Positions 30,116 to 38,535 of a stretch of 64,000 nucleotides of DNA are shown here, piece after piece. The DNA is taken from NCBI RefSeq assembly GCF_016902295.1, contig NZ_JACJLQ010000015.1, forward strand, positions 1-64,000, read 5' to 3'. This DNA comes from Bacteroides caecigallinarum. Its GTDB lineage: Bacteria > Bacteroidota > Bacteroidia > Bacteroidales > Bacteroidaceae. The notes under the pieces were generated by a model, which saw nothing but the letters and a program-made list of their open reading frames with translations, made no database searches and was not told the DNA's origin. The position numbers were made by a program, and so were the translations under genes. How positions within the stretch are numbered: position 1 is the first letter of the stretch; each line of letters begins with the position of its first letter.

Positions 30116-31933
30116 TTACCATCCTGGATTCTGTTTCCACAATCCATCCATTATTCCCAACATTGTTTCATTTATAGGTTGCAGATAATCTCTATTAGGT
30201 TTGAACTGCCATCCCTGAGGCATTGAAGACGGTTGTACAGGTAATATATAACGGAGAGCGTCTCCATCATTTCCTGAGAGGTTAATTTTCAAATTATTAC
30301 CATATTGTTCAGGTAAATTACTTCCCGTAAACAATGCACCCATAGGGCGTTTCCCTATGATGAGTTCTTCAGCTGCAGCCCAACGGAGAATATCCTTGAA
30401 ACGCTTTCCTTCTAAAGCAGTCTCAACTCTTCTCTCACGTCGGACAGCCTGTATATATTTATCCAAACCAGAGAAAGGATAATTTGGGTCATCATTGTAT
30501 TCTCTATCGAAATCTACACTAGGCATTCCGGCGCGTTCTCTTAATGGTTGTAACACTCTGATAATTTCTGCGGCATTTGCAGCTCCATTCTGTTCCGCCA
30601 ACGCCTCTGCATGATTCAACAGAACATCGGCATATCTGAATTGTATTGCAGGAGTAGTTCCCTTGAATTCGCTTATATAGTCTCCTTCACAATCTATTTG
30701 AACATGTTTCAGCATTACATATCCGGTAAGATTTGTTCCGAAAGCTGTTCCATCTCCAGCTAAAGCCGGCCACTCTAATATGTATGGATTGCTATCTCTT
30801 TCAGGTTTCATACGTTGCCCAGGGAAAGCCACAGTCTGAGCCAATCTTGGGTCTCGGTTTTCCGGATCCAGTTCATCTGGATAGTTCTTCTTCAAATTCA
30901 ACAATTCTTCACCATATAGTGCTCTTCCATCTTTTGAAAGGTAATCATCAACCAAAGAGGCACATATACCAATATTACCACCACCTGTGTTAAGGTATCT
31001 GGTCACACTGTTTCCAACCTTGTCTCCGTCATACATTTTAAACCACAATATTTCCGGATTTGTCGAAAGATTTGGAGTATCAAACAACTTGCGATAGTCG
31101 TTTCTGACATCACCTGTGTTATATATCTTCCAGACTCCTCGGTTTTCAATTTCCTCACATGCTGTAATTGCCATTTCAAGGTACTTTTCTATTTTGGCAT
31201 TTAAATCAGATTCGCTTAATGTATAATCGTAGAACTTCTCCGATTTGTCCTTTTCCTTGGCATAATGATAACGTTCCCATGTAGCCTCAAACAAAGCCAC
31301 CTCGCTAATCAAGGCACGGGCCACGTCTTTATGGAGTCTCATTGAAGAAGAATTGCTCTGTTCTCCCATAAGGTCTCTGGCATTACCCAGATCTTCAAGT
31401 ATCTTGTCTACAATGAATGTACGGCTTTCACGTGGAAGCATCATTATTTCCAAATTTGGTTCCAGAGGCTTGTCAACCCATGCAAGTTCTCCGTAATTGA
31501 TAAGCATTCTATAATAATACCAGCCGCGGAAATAAAGAGCTTCACCTTTTAATTGGTTGAACTCTTTGCTTCCTTTTTCCGGACAATTGTCGATGTTATT
31601 CAGTAAGAAGTTTATATCTCTTACGTATGTATAGTTCGAGATGGAAACAGCATTACTTAATGATGATTGTCCCATCAATCTTGTATTGGCAGCCGGGCCT
31701 GTCATATTATCACTGTCATAGTCCTGGCCTGCTATACCGCCACCGCCACCGGCCATGAATCCTTGTCCTATCAGACCGCTTTCGTAATAACGGTCTACAT
31801 AGTTTCTTATTTCACCAACGCTCTGAAATGGGTTTGCTGTAGAAAGTACCCCTTCCGGCATCTTGTCCAAATCGAAACATCCGGACAATCCTATGGTAAA
31901 AGCCATAGCTAAAAGTATATTTATTCTTTTCAT
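30116..31933 (-). CDS. SusD/RagB-family outer-membrane glycan-binding lipoprotein
   Basis: Surface lipoprotein that captures glycan and acts as a lid on its SusC partner. The ATG at 31933 gives MKRINILLAMAFTIGLSGC, a lipoprotein signal; the longer frame from 31960 overlaps susC. The 605-residue protein is helical with TPR-like repeats. KGEALYFRGWYYYRMLINYGELAW (about 125-150) and IQAVRRERRVETALEGKRFKDILRW near residues 495-520 are typical SusD signatures. Its start is 14 bases from the susC stop, in the usual susC-susD order. Confidence 0.96.
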   Translation of the reverse strand: MKRINILLAMAFTIGLSGCFDLDKMPEGVLSTANPFQSVGEIRNYVDRYYESGLIGQGFMAGGGGGIAGQDYDSDNMTGPAANTRLMGQSSLSNAVSISNYTYVRDINFLLNNIDNCPEKGSKEFNQLKGEALYFRGWYYYRMLINYGELAWVDKPLEPNLEIMMLPRESRTFIVDKILEDLGNARDLMGEQSNSSSMRLHKDVARALISEVALFEATWERYHYAKEKDKSEKFYDYTLSESDLNAKIEKYLEMAITACEEIENRGVWKIYNTGDVRNDYRKLFDTPNLSTNPEILWFKMYDGDKVGNSVTRYLNTGGGNIGICASLVDDYLSKDGRALYGEELLNLKKNYPDELDPENRDPRLAQTVAFPGQRMKPERDSNPYILEWPALAGDGTAFGTNLTGYVMLKHVQIDCEGDYISEFKGTTPAIQFRYADVLLNHAEALAEQNGAANAAEIIRVLQPLRERAGMPSVDFDREYNDDPNYPFSGLDKYIQAVRRERRVETALEGKRFKDILRWAAAEELIIGKRPMGALFTGSNLPEQYGNNLKINLSGNDGDALRYILPVQPSSMPQGWQFKPNRDYLQPINETMLGIMDGLWKQNPGW

Positions 31934-31946
31934 ATATATCAAAATA

Positions 31947-34900
31947 TTATAAGTTAACAATCAAACCTACAGATAATACCTTATTCATAGGATAGTTCTT
32001 ACCACCTTCACCTGTGTATGTGTTAGAAGTAAATATGGCTTCAGGGTCAAACATTCCTTTCAACTTTGTAAAAGTCAACAAATTTTCTCCAGAGAAGAAT
32101 ACCTGAACTTTCTGCAATGAAGCTTTCTTTACCCATGCAGCAGGTAATGTATAGCTTAAAGTAAGGTTTTTAAGTCTGCAGTATGCTGCGTTCTGAATAT
32201 AACGGTCAGTAGGCTGAATGTTCTTGTTCTGGTATGGTGCAACTCCGCCGGCACTGTTGATGTATGGTTTCGGATAATATGCGTCTGTATTGTCCGGTCT
32301 CCAATAATCCATGTGTTCCTTGAACACTGTAACCTGTGCGAATGAACTGAATCCCCAGAAATATACGCCACTAGGCATCCAGTCGCGTTTTCCTACTCCC
32401 TGGAACATCAAGCTCAAGCTCAGACCTTTCCAGCTGATAGATCCGTTTACTGTATATTGGTATCTAGGAGTTCTGTTACCAATTACGGTCATGTCACCCA
32501 TATCTTTAAGTTGGTTAACACCTCTGTCTATAATCTTTCTGCCGTCTTCACCTACTTTACCGTCAAGATCTACGTATTTGACGTCTCCTGGCTCCCAAGG
32601 TTTTCCACTTATATATGTCAGGTCATATTCTTTATTATATGCGTCAGCTTCTTCCTGTGTCTGAATCAATCCGTCGGTACGGTAGCCCCAGATTTCTCCC
32701 CATGTTTTGCCTGTATACCAGGTGCCATTTGGATCAGTCTTATATTCATTAGAGTATGATGTAACCTTCGTTATAGCATCAGAAATAGAACCGCCTATGC
32801 TGTAGTCTATGTCATTACCTATTTTACCTCTGTAATTCAGTGAAAGTTCCCAACCTCTGTCACGCAAAGTCGCATTGTTTTCCTGAGGAGCGGATGCACC
32901 AAAAAAGTCAGGGAAATCACGTCCCGGTCCGAGCATGTCCTTTGTATCTCTTTGATAAACATCAACACTACCTGTCAACGCGTTTCCGAAGAATCCGAAA
33001 TCAAGACCGATGTTCTTGCTTTCTACCTTTTCCCATGTTGTGTAAGGGTTGACAACTGCTGGCGGAAGTGTATACATGTGACGACCGTCATTGAATATAT
33101 ACTGACCTAGAGAACTGTTGATGCTCATTGTCGATGCAAATGTATACAAAGCTGCATTTGCCTGATTACCCAACAATCCATACGAAAGTCTTAATTTGAG
33201 ATTTGACAGATAATCTTCAGTTTTCTGCATGAAACTTTCACGATGAATGTTCCATCCTAAAGATACTGAAGGGAAGAATCCCCAACGGTGGTCTTTTGCA
33301 AAACGTGAAGAGCCGTCATATCGTCCGTTCAATTCTACCAGATATCTGCCATCGTAATCATAATTGATACGTCCGAAGAAACCGCGTGTAGCCCATCCGT
33401 TGCGTGTGTCTACAACAACCTTGTCGCCTGTACCCATACCAACATTAGGATTTGAAGTAGAATACAATCCCGTTACAGAGTTTTTCATCCAACTATAATC
33501 ATTGTTCTCTTCCTGATAACCTGCCATTACAGTAAAATTATGTTTATCTGCCAGAGAGAATATATAATTGGTATAAAGATTTATACTCTGGTATCTTTGT
33601 GTTGCATATGCACGTGTAAATTGTCCATCGGCTGAAACACCTAACTCTGAACGTGCTACTTTAGTCATTGTAACACCGTCTTGCTCATAAATATATGGAG
33701 CTACATTCAATGCTTCATACTCCATATTATTCTGTTTGTATGTATAGTCGAGGAAGATAAACCAATTTTTAACAGGCTGGAATTCCAGTCCGGTGGTTAT
33801 ATTGAATCTGTCTCTCTGAGTGTCAGTATATGTTCCGCTCTGTAAGTATGGAACCATGGATAATTCTGTGAAATGGCCGTTTGGATCTATAGGGGATACA
33901 GTAGGACGGAAACGGGCTAAACTGTGATAGAATCCTTCTGATAATGCACCGTCAAGAGATATACCATCTACTGTACCTTGGTTAAATGGAGTTTTGTTAT
34001 CCGAATGCATATATTTTGCATTGAATTTTACCTTCATCCATTTGGTTAGTTCTGATGATATGTTGGCATTAATTGTATAACGTGAATAGTCCATATCGGC
34101 ATACCTCAAAATGCCATCTTCATTATAATAACCTGCAGAAATATAATATTGCGCTTTCTTGTTGCCGCCACTGAAGCTTAAATTATGATTTTGCTTGAAA
34201 GCGAAATTCTTATAATGCAAATCGAAATAGTTGGTATTACCCAATCCAAGCTCGGAATTCTCAAAGGCTGCATTAAGAGACTGACCTGGTTTCAAGTCTG
34301 CCCATGGGTTAAGGCTTGATGGGTCTCTCATGTATTGTTCCAATTGTGCTATCTTTTCTGCTGAGTAGGCTCTGTTTGGAGCTCCTGCATTATTTACACC
34401 ATCATTCCAGAATTTTACGAAATCAAGAGAGTTTACCATATCTGGCAACACTGTAGGTGTACTCCATCCAACAGTTCCTTGGTAATTTGCGCGCATCTTG
34501 CCTTCTTTTCCTTTTTTGGTAGTAACAAGAATAACACCATATGCGGCACGAGCACCATAAATTGAACATGCTGCTGCATCCTTCAATACAGAAATATTTT
34601 CAATGTCATTAGGGTTTACGTCAGACAGTTCCATTTCGACTCCATCTACAAGGACATAAGGATTGGCATTTCCTGACAAGTTTCCTTGACCACGCAGAGT
34701 CAATGTTCCTGAAGCTCCAGGTCTTCCTGAACTAGTATTGCTGACAGTCAATCCAGGCACCATACCTTGCAAACCTTGTGTAGCATCTACTATAGGACGT
34801 GTCTCGAAGGCATCGCCTTTTACAGAAGATACTGCACCGGTGAGGTTTACCTTCTTTTGGACACCATAACCAACAACGACAACTTCATCCAACACTTCAG

Positions 34901-35243
34901 TGTTGGTGTTAAGAACAATCCTGAGGTCAGTTCCATTCCATACGGTTTCTACATCCTTGTAGCCTACATAAGATATAACAATGATATCTCCTTTCTTAAC
35001 ATTTGGAATAGAGAACTCACCATCCATACCGGTAATAGTACCATTAGTAGTTCCCTTTACCAAAACCGAGGCACCAATAATGGTTTCACCGGATTCGTCC
35101 AAAACAATACCTTTACATTGATTTTCTTGTTGAGAAATGTACATCCTGACTGCTTCCGCATGAGTTTCCGCATGGATGTAACCTCCCGTAATGCTTGACA
35201 ATAACATACTTATTGTCAAGAGTTTAAACTCTGATTTCTTCAT
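31947..35243 (-). CDS. SusC/RagA-family TonB-dependent outer-membrane transporter
   Basis: Imports oligosaccharides across the outer membrane using TonB energy. The 1098-residue protein has a signal peptide (about 1-25), a carboxypeptidase-regulatory-like domain (about 43-115: KGIVLDESGETIIGASVLVKG), the TonB-box region EVLDEVVVVGYG, a plug domain (about 125-240), and a 22-strand barrel to the C terminus. The DAAACSIYGARAAYGVILVTTKKGK motif is diagnostic of SusC. It leads the susC-susD-GH20 locus. Confidence 0.97.
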   Translation of the reverse strand: MKKSEFKLLTISMLLSSITGGYIHAETHAEAVRMYISQQENQCKGIVLDESGETIIGASVLVKGTTNGTITGMDGEFSIPNVKKGDIIVISYVGYKDVETVWNGTDLRIVLNTNTEVLDEVVVVGYGVQKKVNLTGAVSSVKGDAFETRPIVDATQGLQGMVPGLTVSNTSSGRPGASGTLTLRGQGNLSGNANPYVLVDGVEMELSDVNPNDIENISVLKDAAACSIYGARAAYGVILVTTKKGKEGKMRANYQGTVGWSTPTVLPDMVNSLDFVKFWNDGVNNAGAPNRAYSAEKIAQLEQYMRDPSSLNPWADLKPGQSLNAAFENSELGLGNTNYFDLHYKNFAFKQNHNLSFSGGNKKAQYYISAGYYNEDGILRYADMDYSRYTINANISSELTKWMKVKFNAKYMHSDNKTPFNQGTVDGISLDGALSEGFYHSLARFRPTVSPIDPNGHFTELSMVPYLQSGTYTDTQRDRFNITTGLEFQPVKNWFIFLDYTYKQNNMEYEALNVAPYIYEQDGVTMTKVARSELGVSADGQFTRAYATQRYQSINLYTNYIFSLADKHNFTVMAGYQEENNDYSWMKNSVTGLYSTSNPNVGMGTGDKVVVDTRNGWATRGFFGRINYDYDGRYLVELNGRYDGSSRFAKDHRWGFFPSVSLGWNIHRESFMQKTEDYLSNLKLRLSYGLLGNQANAALYTFASTMSINSSLGQYIFNDGRHMYTLPPAVVNPYTTWEKVESKNIGLDFGFFGNALTGSVDVYQRDTKDMLGPGRDFPDFFGASAPQENNATLRDRGWELSLNYRGKIGNDIDYSIGGSISDAITKVTSYSNEYKTDPNGTWYTGKTWGEIWGYRTDGLIQTQEEADAYNKEYDLTYISGKPWEPGDVKYVDLDGKVGEDGRKIIDRGVNQLKDMGDMTVIGNRTPRYQYTVNGSISWKGLSLSLMFQGVGKRDWMPSGVYFWGFSSFAQVTVFKEHMDYWRPDNTDAYYPKPYINSAGGVAPYQNKNIQPTDRYIQNAAYCRLKNLTLSYTLPAAWVKKASLQKVQVFFSGENLLTFTKLKGMFDPEAIFTSNTYTGEGGKNYPMNKVLSVGLIVNL

Positions 35244-35358
35244 AACAGGTTATTAAAGTTAACAAATTTAAAAATTTATAAGCTTAATTAGCTATTTAGG
35301 TTAGATTGTTAATTGTTTTATTAATTACATATTCTGACGGTATAGAATTTTATTAATG

Positions 35359-35366
35359 CAAATTTA
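35359..35366 (-). promoter_or_regulatory. Possible -7 element of the susCD locus
   Basis: Reverse complement TAAATTTG matches TAnnTTTG about 116 bases before susC. A second copy lies at 35263-35270, close to the start codon; the upstream one fits a normal leader better. Confidence 0.4.
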
Positions 35367-35518
35367 TAAAATAAAATTTATTATTCTGTCTCGTCCTTAT
35401 AATAATTAACCGCAATTTAACTAATTTTTATTTTCTTGTTGTCCGCATCGTGTTTTAGGTGAAAAACAATCGCCAAAATTCCAACAGACACAATCCAGAC
35501 ACCCAAGCAGGGAAGTCT

Positions 35519-36127
35519 TTATTTCAGCGACATCAGTCCAATGACATTTGTAACCTTCTCGGCCAATTCATCTGTAGGAACCGATTCAATAAGTTTCATC
35601 ATCAGATCAGTAACGTCAGTGTTGCTGTCAAGGCTAAGCGCATGATTCAAGTCGCTGATAGCTTCTTCATAATGCTTTGTATTGACATACATTTCTGCTC
35701 TTGTCTTGAAATTTTCAGCATCATTAGGATTTATTGATATAGATTCCGTGATGTCTTTTATGGCATTATCCCATTTCCCGAGGTTGCCCCAAAGAACGCT
35801 TCGTGTATAAAATGCGAATGAACGATATTCACTGTCATTTTCAGGTATCAATTCGATGCTTGAGTTGATGGCTTTCATTGCAAGTACAATATCATCGCAG
35901 GCATTACATATTAGTGACATGTAGCAATGGGCGTATCCGTTGCATGGGTTGCTTTCTATTTCTGCATTTAGAAGTTTGTAGGCTGTTTCAATGTCACCTT
36001 CGTTCAAGGCAGTAACTCCGTTAATATAATTGTCAGATTCAGGACGATTGATATTTTCTGCGTATGAGTTTACGCAGGCAAGCATTATAATTAATAATGT
36101 GATAATAGTTTTTCCAGTGGTTTTCAT
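35519..36127 (-). CDS. Secreted tetratricopeptide-repeat protein
   Basis: A 202-residue protein with a signal peptide (MKTTGKTIITLLIIMLACVNSYA, cleavage near residue 23) followed by about four TPR units from about residue 35 to 185 (examples: NPCNGYAHCYMSLICNACDD, INPNDAENFKTRAEMYVNTK). It is therefore a periplasmic or outer-membrane-associated protein-interaction module. No catalytic motif is seen. It has its own promoter-like element at 36156 and lies between the SusCD locus and the divergent kinase-like gene. Partner proteins are unknown. Confidence 0.8.
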   Translation of the reverse strand: MKTTGKTIITLLIIMLACVNSYAENINRPESDNYINGVTALNEGDIETAYKLLNAEIESNPCNGYAHCYMSLICNACDDIVLAMKAINSSIELIPENDSEYRSFAFYTRSVLWGNLGKWDNAIKDITESISINPNDAENFKTRAEMYVNTKHYEEAISDLNHALSLDSNTDVTDLMMKLIESVPTDELAEKVTNVIGLMSLK

Positions 36128-36155
36128 GTTGTTCTTAAATTTTAAAGTTTGGATG

Positions 36156-36163
36156 CAAAACTA
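36156..36163 (-). promoter_or_regulatory. -7 promoter element of the TPR gene
   Basis: Reverse complement TAGTTTTG matches TAnnTTTG, 28 bases before the start codon. Confidence 0.55.
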
Positions 36164-36226
36164 TAAAGTTTTATTATATTGACAAAGAAAAGCTGATAAA
36201 AAATGCGATAAGATATAAAAAACTTT

Positions 36227-36234
36227 TATCTTTG
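36227..36234 (+). promoter_or_regulatory. -7 promoter element of the kinase-like gene
   Basis: TATCTTTG matches TAnnTTTG and implies a leader of about 100 bases that contains a terminator-like hairpin. Confidence 0.6.
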
Positions 36235-36275
36235 TCGCATCAAAATAAATCTAAAACTGAAGATAAACCTTGTTT

Positions 36276-36299
36276 TGCTATCTTGTGATAGCATTTTTT
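36276..36299 (+). terminator. Terminator-like hairpin in the leader of the kinase-like gene
   Basis: Perfect stem TGCTATC / GATAGCA with loop TTGT and a six-T tail, between the promoter element and the start codon at 36339. It could act as an attenuator. Confidence 0.55.
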
Positions 36300-36338
36300 A
36301 TATATATATGATAAAATTTATTTTAACTTGTTATAACC

Positions 36339-37418
36339 ATGAATTTATTAAATCAAATCATTGAAAAATTTCCGGAAATAAAGAATGTAGAATCAGTAAA
36401 GCCATTGAACTCCGGCTTGATTAATCAGACTTATCTTGTCAAGACTAAGGAGGAAACTCCTGATTTTATTCTTCAGTGCATAAATCATAATATATTCAAG
36501 GATGTAGAGTTGTTACAGCATAATATTGAATGCGTGACGGGGCATATCCGCAAAAAACTTGAAGCTGCCGGTGAAAAAGATATTGATAGGAAAGTCCTTC
36601 GTTTTGCCGTAGCTGATAATGGTAAAACATATTATTTCGATGGCGAGAAGTACTGGCGTGCGTGTGTGTTCATTGAAGGCTCGCTTACACTTGAAGCTGT
36701 TACACCTGAAACTTCATATCTTGTAGGACTGAAATTCGGTGAGTTCGAAGCTATGTTGTCCGATCTTCCTTATCAGCTTGAAGAGACAATTCCTGATTTT
36801 CATAACATGGAGTTCAGAATGAAGCAGCTTCATGAAGCAGTGGAAGCCGATGTGGCAGGACGTATGGATAAGGTGCGTGACCTGGTAGCCGAAATAGAAA
36901 AGGATGCTTACGATATGTGTTGCGCTGAGAGATATTATCGCGAAGGCAAGCTTCCTAAACGTATATGTCACTGTGATACGAAGGTGAGCAACATGCTTTT
37001 TGATAAAGAAGGAAATGTGCTTTGCGTTATTGATCTTGACACTGTGATGTCAAGTTTCGTGTTCTCTGACTTTGGTGACTTCCTCCGCTCGGCGGCAAAT
37101 ACCGGTAAGGAAGACGATGATAACCTTGACAATGTGAAGTTTAATTTCGAAATATTCAAATCCTTTGCAAAAGGTTATATCGAATCGGCAAAGTGTTTCC
37201 TTACTCCGCTGGAAATTGAGCTTCTCCCGTATGCTGTGACTTTGTTCCCTTACATGCAGGCTGTGCGCTTCCTTACTGATTATATCAATGGTGATACGTA
37301 TTATCAGATTAAGTATCCTGAACATAATTATGTAAGGACACTTGCACAATATAAATTATATAAGGAAGCAAAAGCCGCTGTGGCAGATATGAAAGAATTC
37401 ATAAACTCACTTGTATAA
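36339..37418 (+). CDS. Aminoglycoside-phosphotransferase-fold sugar kinase, NahK-like
   Basis: A 359-residue soluble kinase of the APH/choline-kinase fold. The catalytic loop is CHCDTKVSNML (about residues 210-220), with the H-x-D-x-K-x-x-N pattern, followed by the metal-binding VIDLDT (about 228-233). The length equals that of bifidobacterial N-acetylhexosamine 1-kinase, and the neighbourhood (GH20 hexosaminidase, SusCD) would provide GlcNAc or GalNAc, so anomeric N-acetylhexosamine phosphorylation is a fair guess. The fold is well supported; the substrate is inferred. No terminator directly follows, because an accessory island begins about 7 bases later. Confidence 0.82.
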   Translation: MNLLNQIIEKFPEIKNVESVKPLNSGLINQTYLVKTKEETPDFILQCINHNIFKDVELLQHNIECVTGHIRKKLEAAGEKDIDRKVLRFAVADNGKTYYFDGEKYWRACVFIEGSLTLEAVTPETSYLVGLKFGEFEAMLSDLPYQLEETIPDFHNMEFRMKQLHEAVEADVAGRMDKVRDLVAEIEKDAYDMCCAERYYREGKLPKRICHCDTKVSNMLFDKEGNVLCVIDLDTVMSSFVFSDFGDFLRSAANTGKEDDDNLDNVKFNFEIFKSFAKGYIESAKCFLTPLEIELLPYAVTLFPYMQAVRFLTDYINGDTYYQIKYPEHNYVRTLAQYKLYKEAKAAVADMKEFINSLV

Positions 37419-37424
37419 TATAGT

Positions 37425-37439
37425 GTAACACGTGCGTGT
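37425..37439 (+). repeat. Left boundary repeat of the island
   Basis: GTAACACGTGCGTGT, 6 bases after the kinase stop. It matches 14 of 15 bases of GTAACACGTACGTGT at 43968-43982, in direct orientation. Confidence 0.55.
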
Positions 37440-37464
37440 GAAGTTTTTCATTTATACTATCAAT

Positions 37465-37566
37465 TTACCAACGATTGAACTTTACATGCTGAAGACCACC
37501 TTTAGGATTAATATGCACCTGCACCAGAGGTAAGTGATATTCTTCGATTAAGATAAAAGACGACAG
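37465..37566 (-). pseudogene. Possible 3' coding remnant
   Basis: The minus strand reads an open stretch of 33 codons ending in a stop (…EEYHLPLVQVHINPKGG… to the C terminus FNRW). Its composition looks like genuine protein, but it has no start and its upstream end meets a hairpin at 37567. I do not recognise the family. It may be the tail of a gene lost when the island formed. Low confidence. Confidence 0.3.
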
Positions 37567-37626
37567 AAAACAATCAATCCGCTTTTATGTTTTAATGACA
37601 GGAAAGCGGATTGATTGTTTTTTTTT
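37567..37626 (+). terminator. Long-stem terminator at the left edge of the island
   Basis: Perfect 19-bp stem AAAACAATCAATCCGCTTT / AAAGCGGATTGATTGTTTT with a 17-base loop and a T run. It overlaps the 5' end of the following broken reading frame. Confidence 0.8.
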
Positions 37627-38240
37627 CAGACTTTGGCAATGGGACACCCCAATCAAACCCTGCCTGCAATGCCTATACCATAAGCAGATGCAAGGAATGT
37701 CCGTATTCAGGAGACAGCATCAAGCTCGCAAAAGTTCCGGATAACGAACTGTGCCAGGCGTGCAAGGTCGTAAGGGAAATGAACAGCCGTTATAAGACAG
37801 TACCTACAAAAGCTGGATATTTACGCATCCACGAAGGTCATGGAAAACATGAACGTGAGGAAAATATCAGGATAGGAACATATCTTGCTGAAAAGCACGG
37901 ATATTCGATTGATTTGCTTGATAATCCACAAAACAGGAAAAGCGCAGACAGTTATAATCGCACATTGAAGATAGAACAGGAATACAAAATGGCTTCCACT
38001 CCTACAGTGAATGCTATTGACCGTCTAATTCGTGACGGAAGGAAACAAGCTGATAATATTGTGCTATGGCTGGATACTGATATACCGTGGGAAGATGTGA
38101 CAGCGGCCTTGCGTTCACGTGTGCGGAGATGTGAGAATATCCGGTCAGTCACTATTGTTCGCGACGGTAAAGACATTATGTTGAACCGTGAAGAAATTCT
38201 GACCGACGGATTTAAAATACGACCGGCAGACCTGAAATAA
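37626..38240 (+). pseudogene. Phage minor-head protein remnant with CdiA-C-like nuclease domain
   Basis: Open frame of about 200 codons whose only start in the terminator-overlapping region is a TTG inside the hairpin stem; the first in-frame ATG is at 37779. The N-terminal part has a Cys pattern (CKECPYSGD…CQAC) and the C-terminal part resembles CdiA-C-type nuclease toxins: ENIRIGTYLAEKHGYSIDLL, then an Asp in KSADSYNR and Glu-x-Lys in IEQEYK, as in PD-(D/E)XK enzymes, then RKQADNIVLWLD. I recall such domains at the C terminus of Bacteroidetes Mu-like phage minor-head proteins. The rest of the head protein is missing here. Whether the domain is still made is unknown. Confidence 0.6.
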
Positions 38241-38358
38241 ATCAGACCTGCCGGAAGGGGGCGCACGGCCTTTCGGCTTAGCACCATTGCAAATATACGA
38301 TTAATTCCTTAATAAACAAAGAAATATGTTCTTTTGTACTTATATCTAAATAAATAAT

Positions 38359-38532
38359 ATGCCAACACCAACCGATATAAACAAAGAATTGCAGAAACGC
38401 ATAGATCAGTACATCCGCAAGACACTGAAGGATATCAAGGTTGAAGCAGCCGATGAATTCGACGCAAACTTTAACCGTCAGGCATTCTTCAACGAGAAAT
38501 TAGCAATAGACGAAAAAAAACTTTGTTATTGA
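38359..38532 (+). pseudogene. Truncated phage virion-morphogenesis protein
   Basis: A 57-codon frame too short for most ORF callers. DEFDANFNRQAFFNEK resembles the N-terminal motif of Bacteroidetes Mu-like phage virion-morphogenesis proteins, which run to about 170 residues; here the match stops after NEK and ten unrelated residues follow before the stop. It lies 118 bases after the nuclease remnant, matching phage gene order, and ends 4 bases from the stop of the convergent mod gene, which marks the join. Confidence 0.55.
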
Positions 38533-38535
38533 CTG

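Noticed and set aside
37611-38240. Intact 210-residue gene starting with TTG at 37611
   Set aside because: The TTG is inside a terminator stem and TTG starts are rare here; the frame is better read as the 3' remnant of a larger phage gene.
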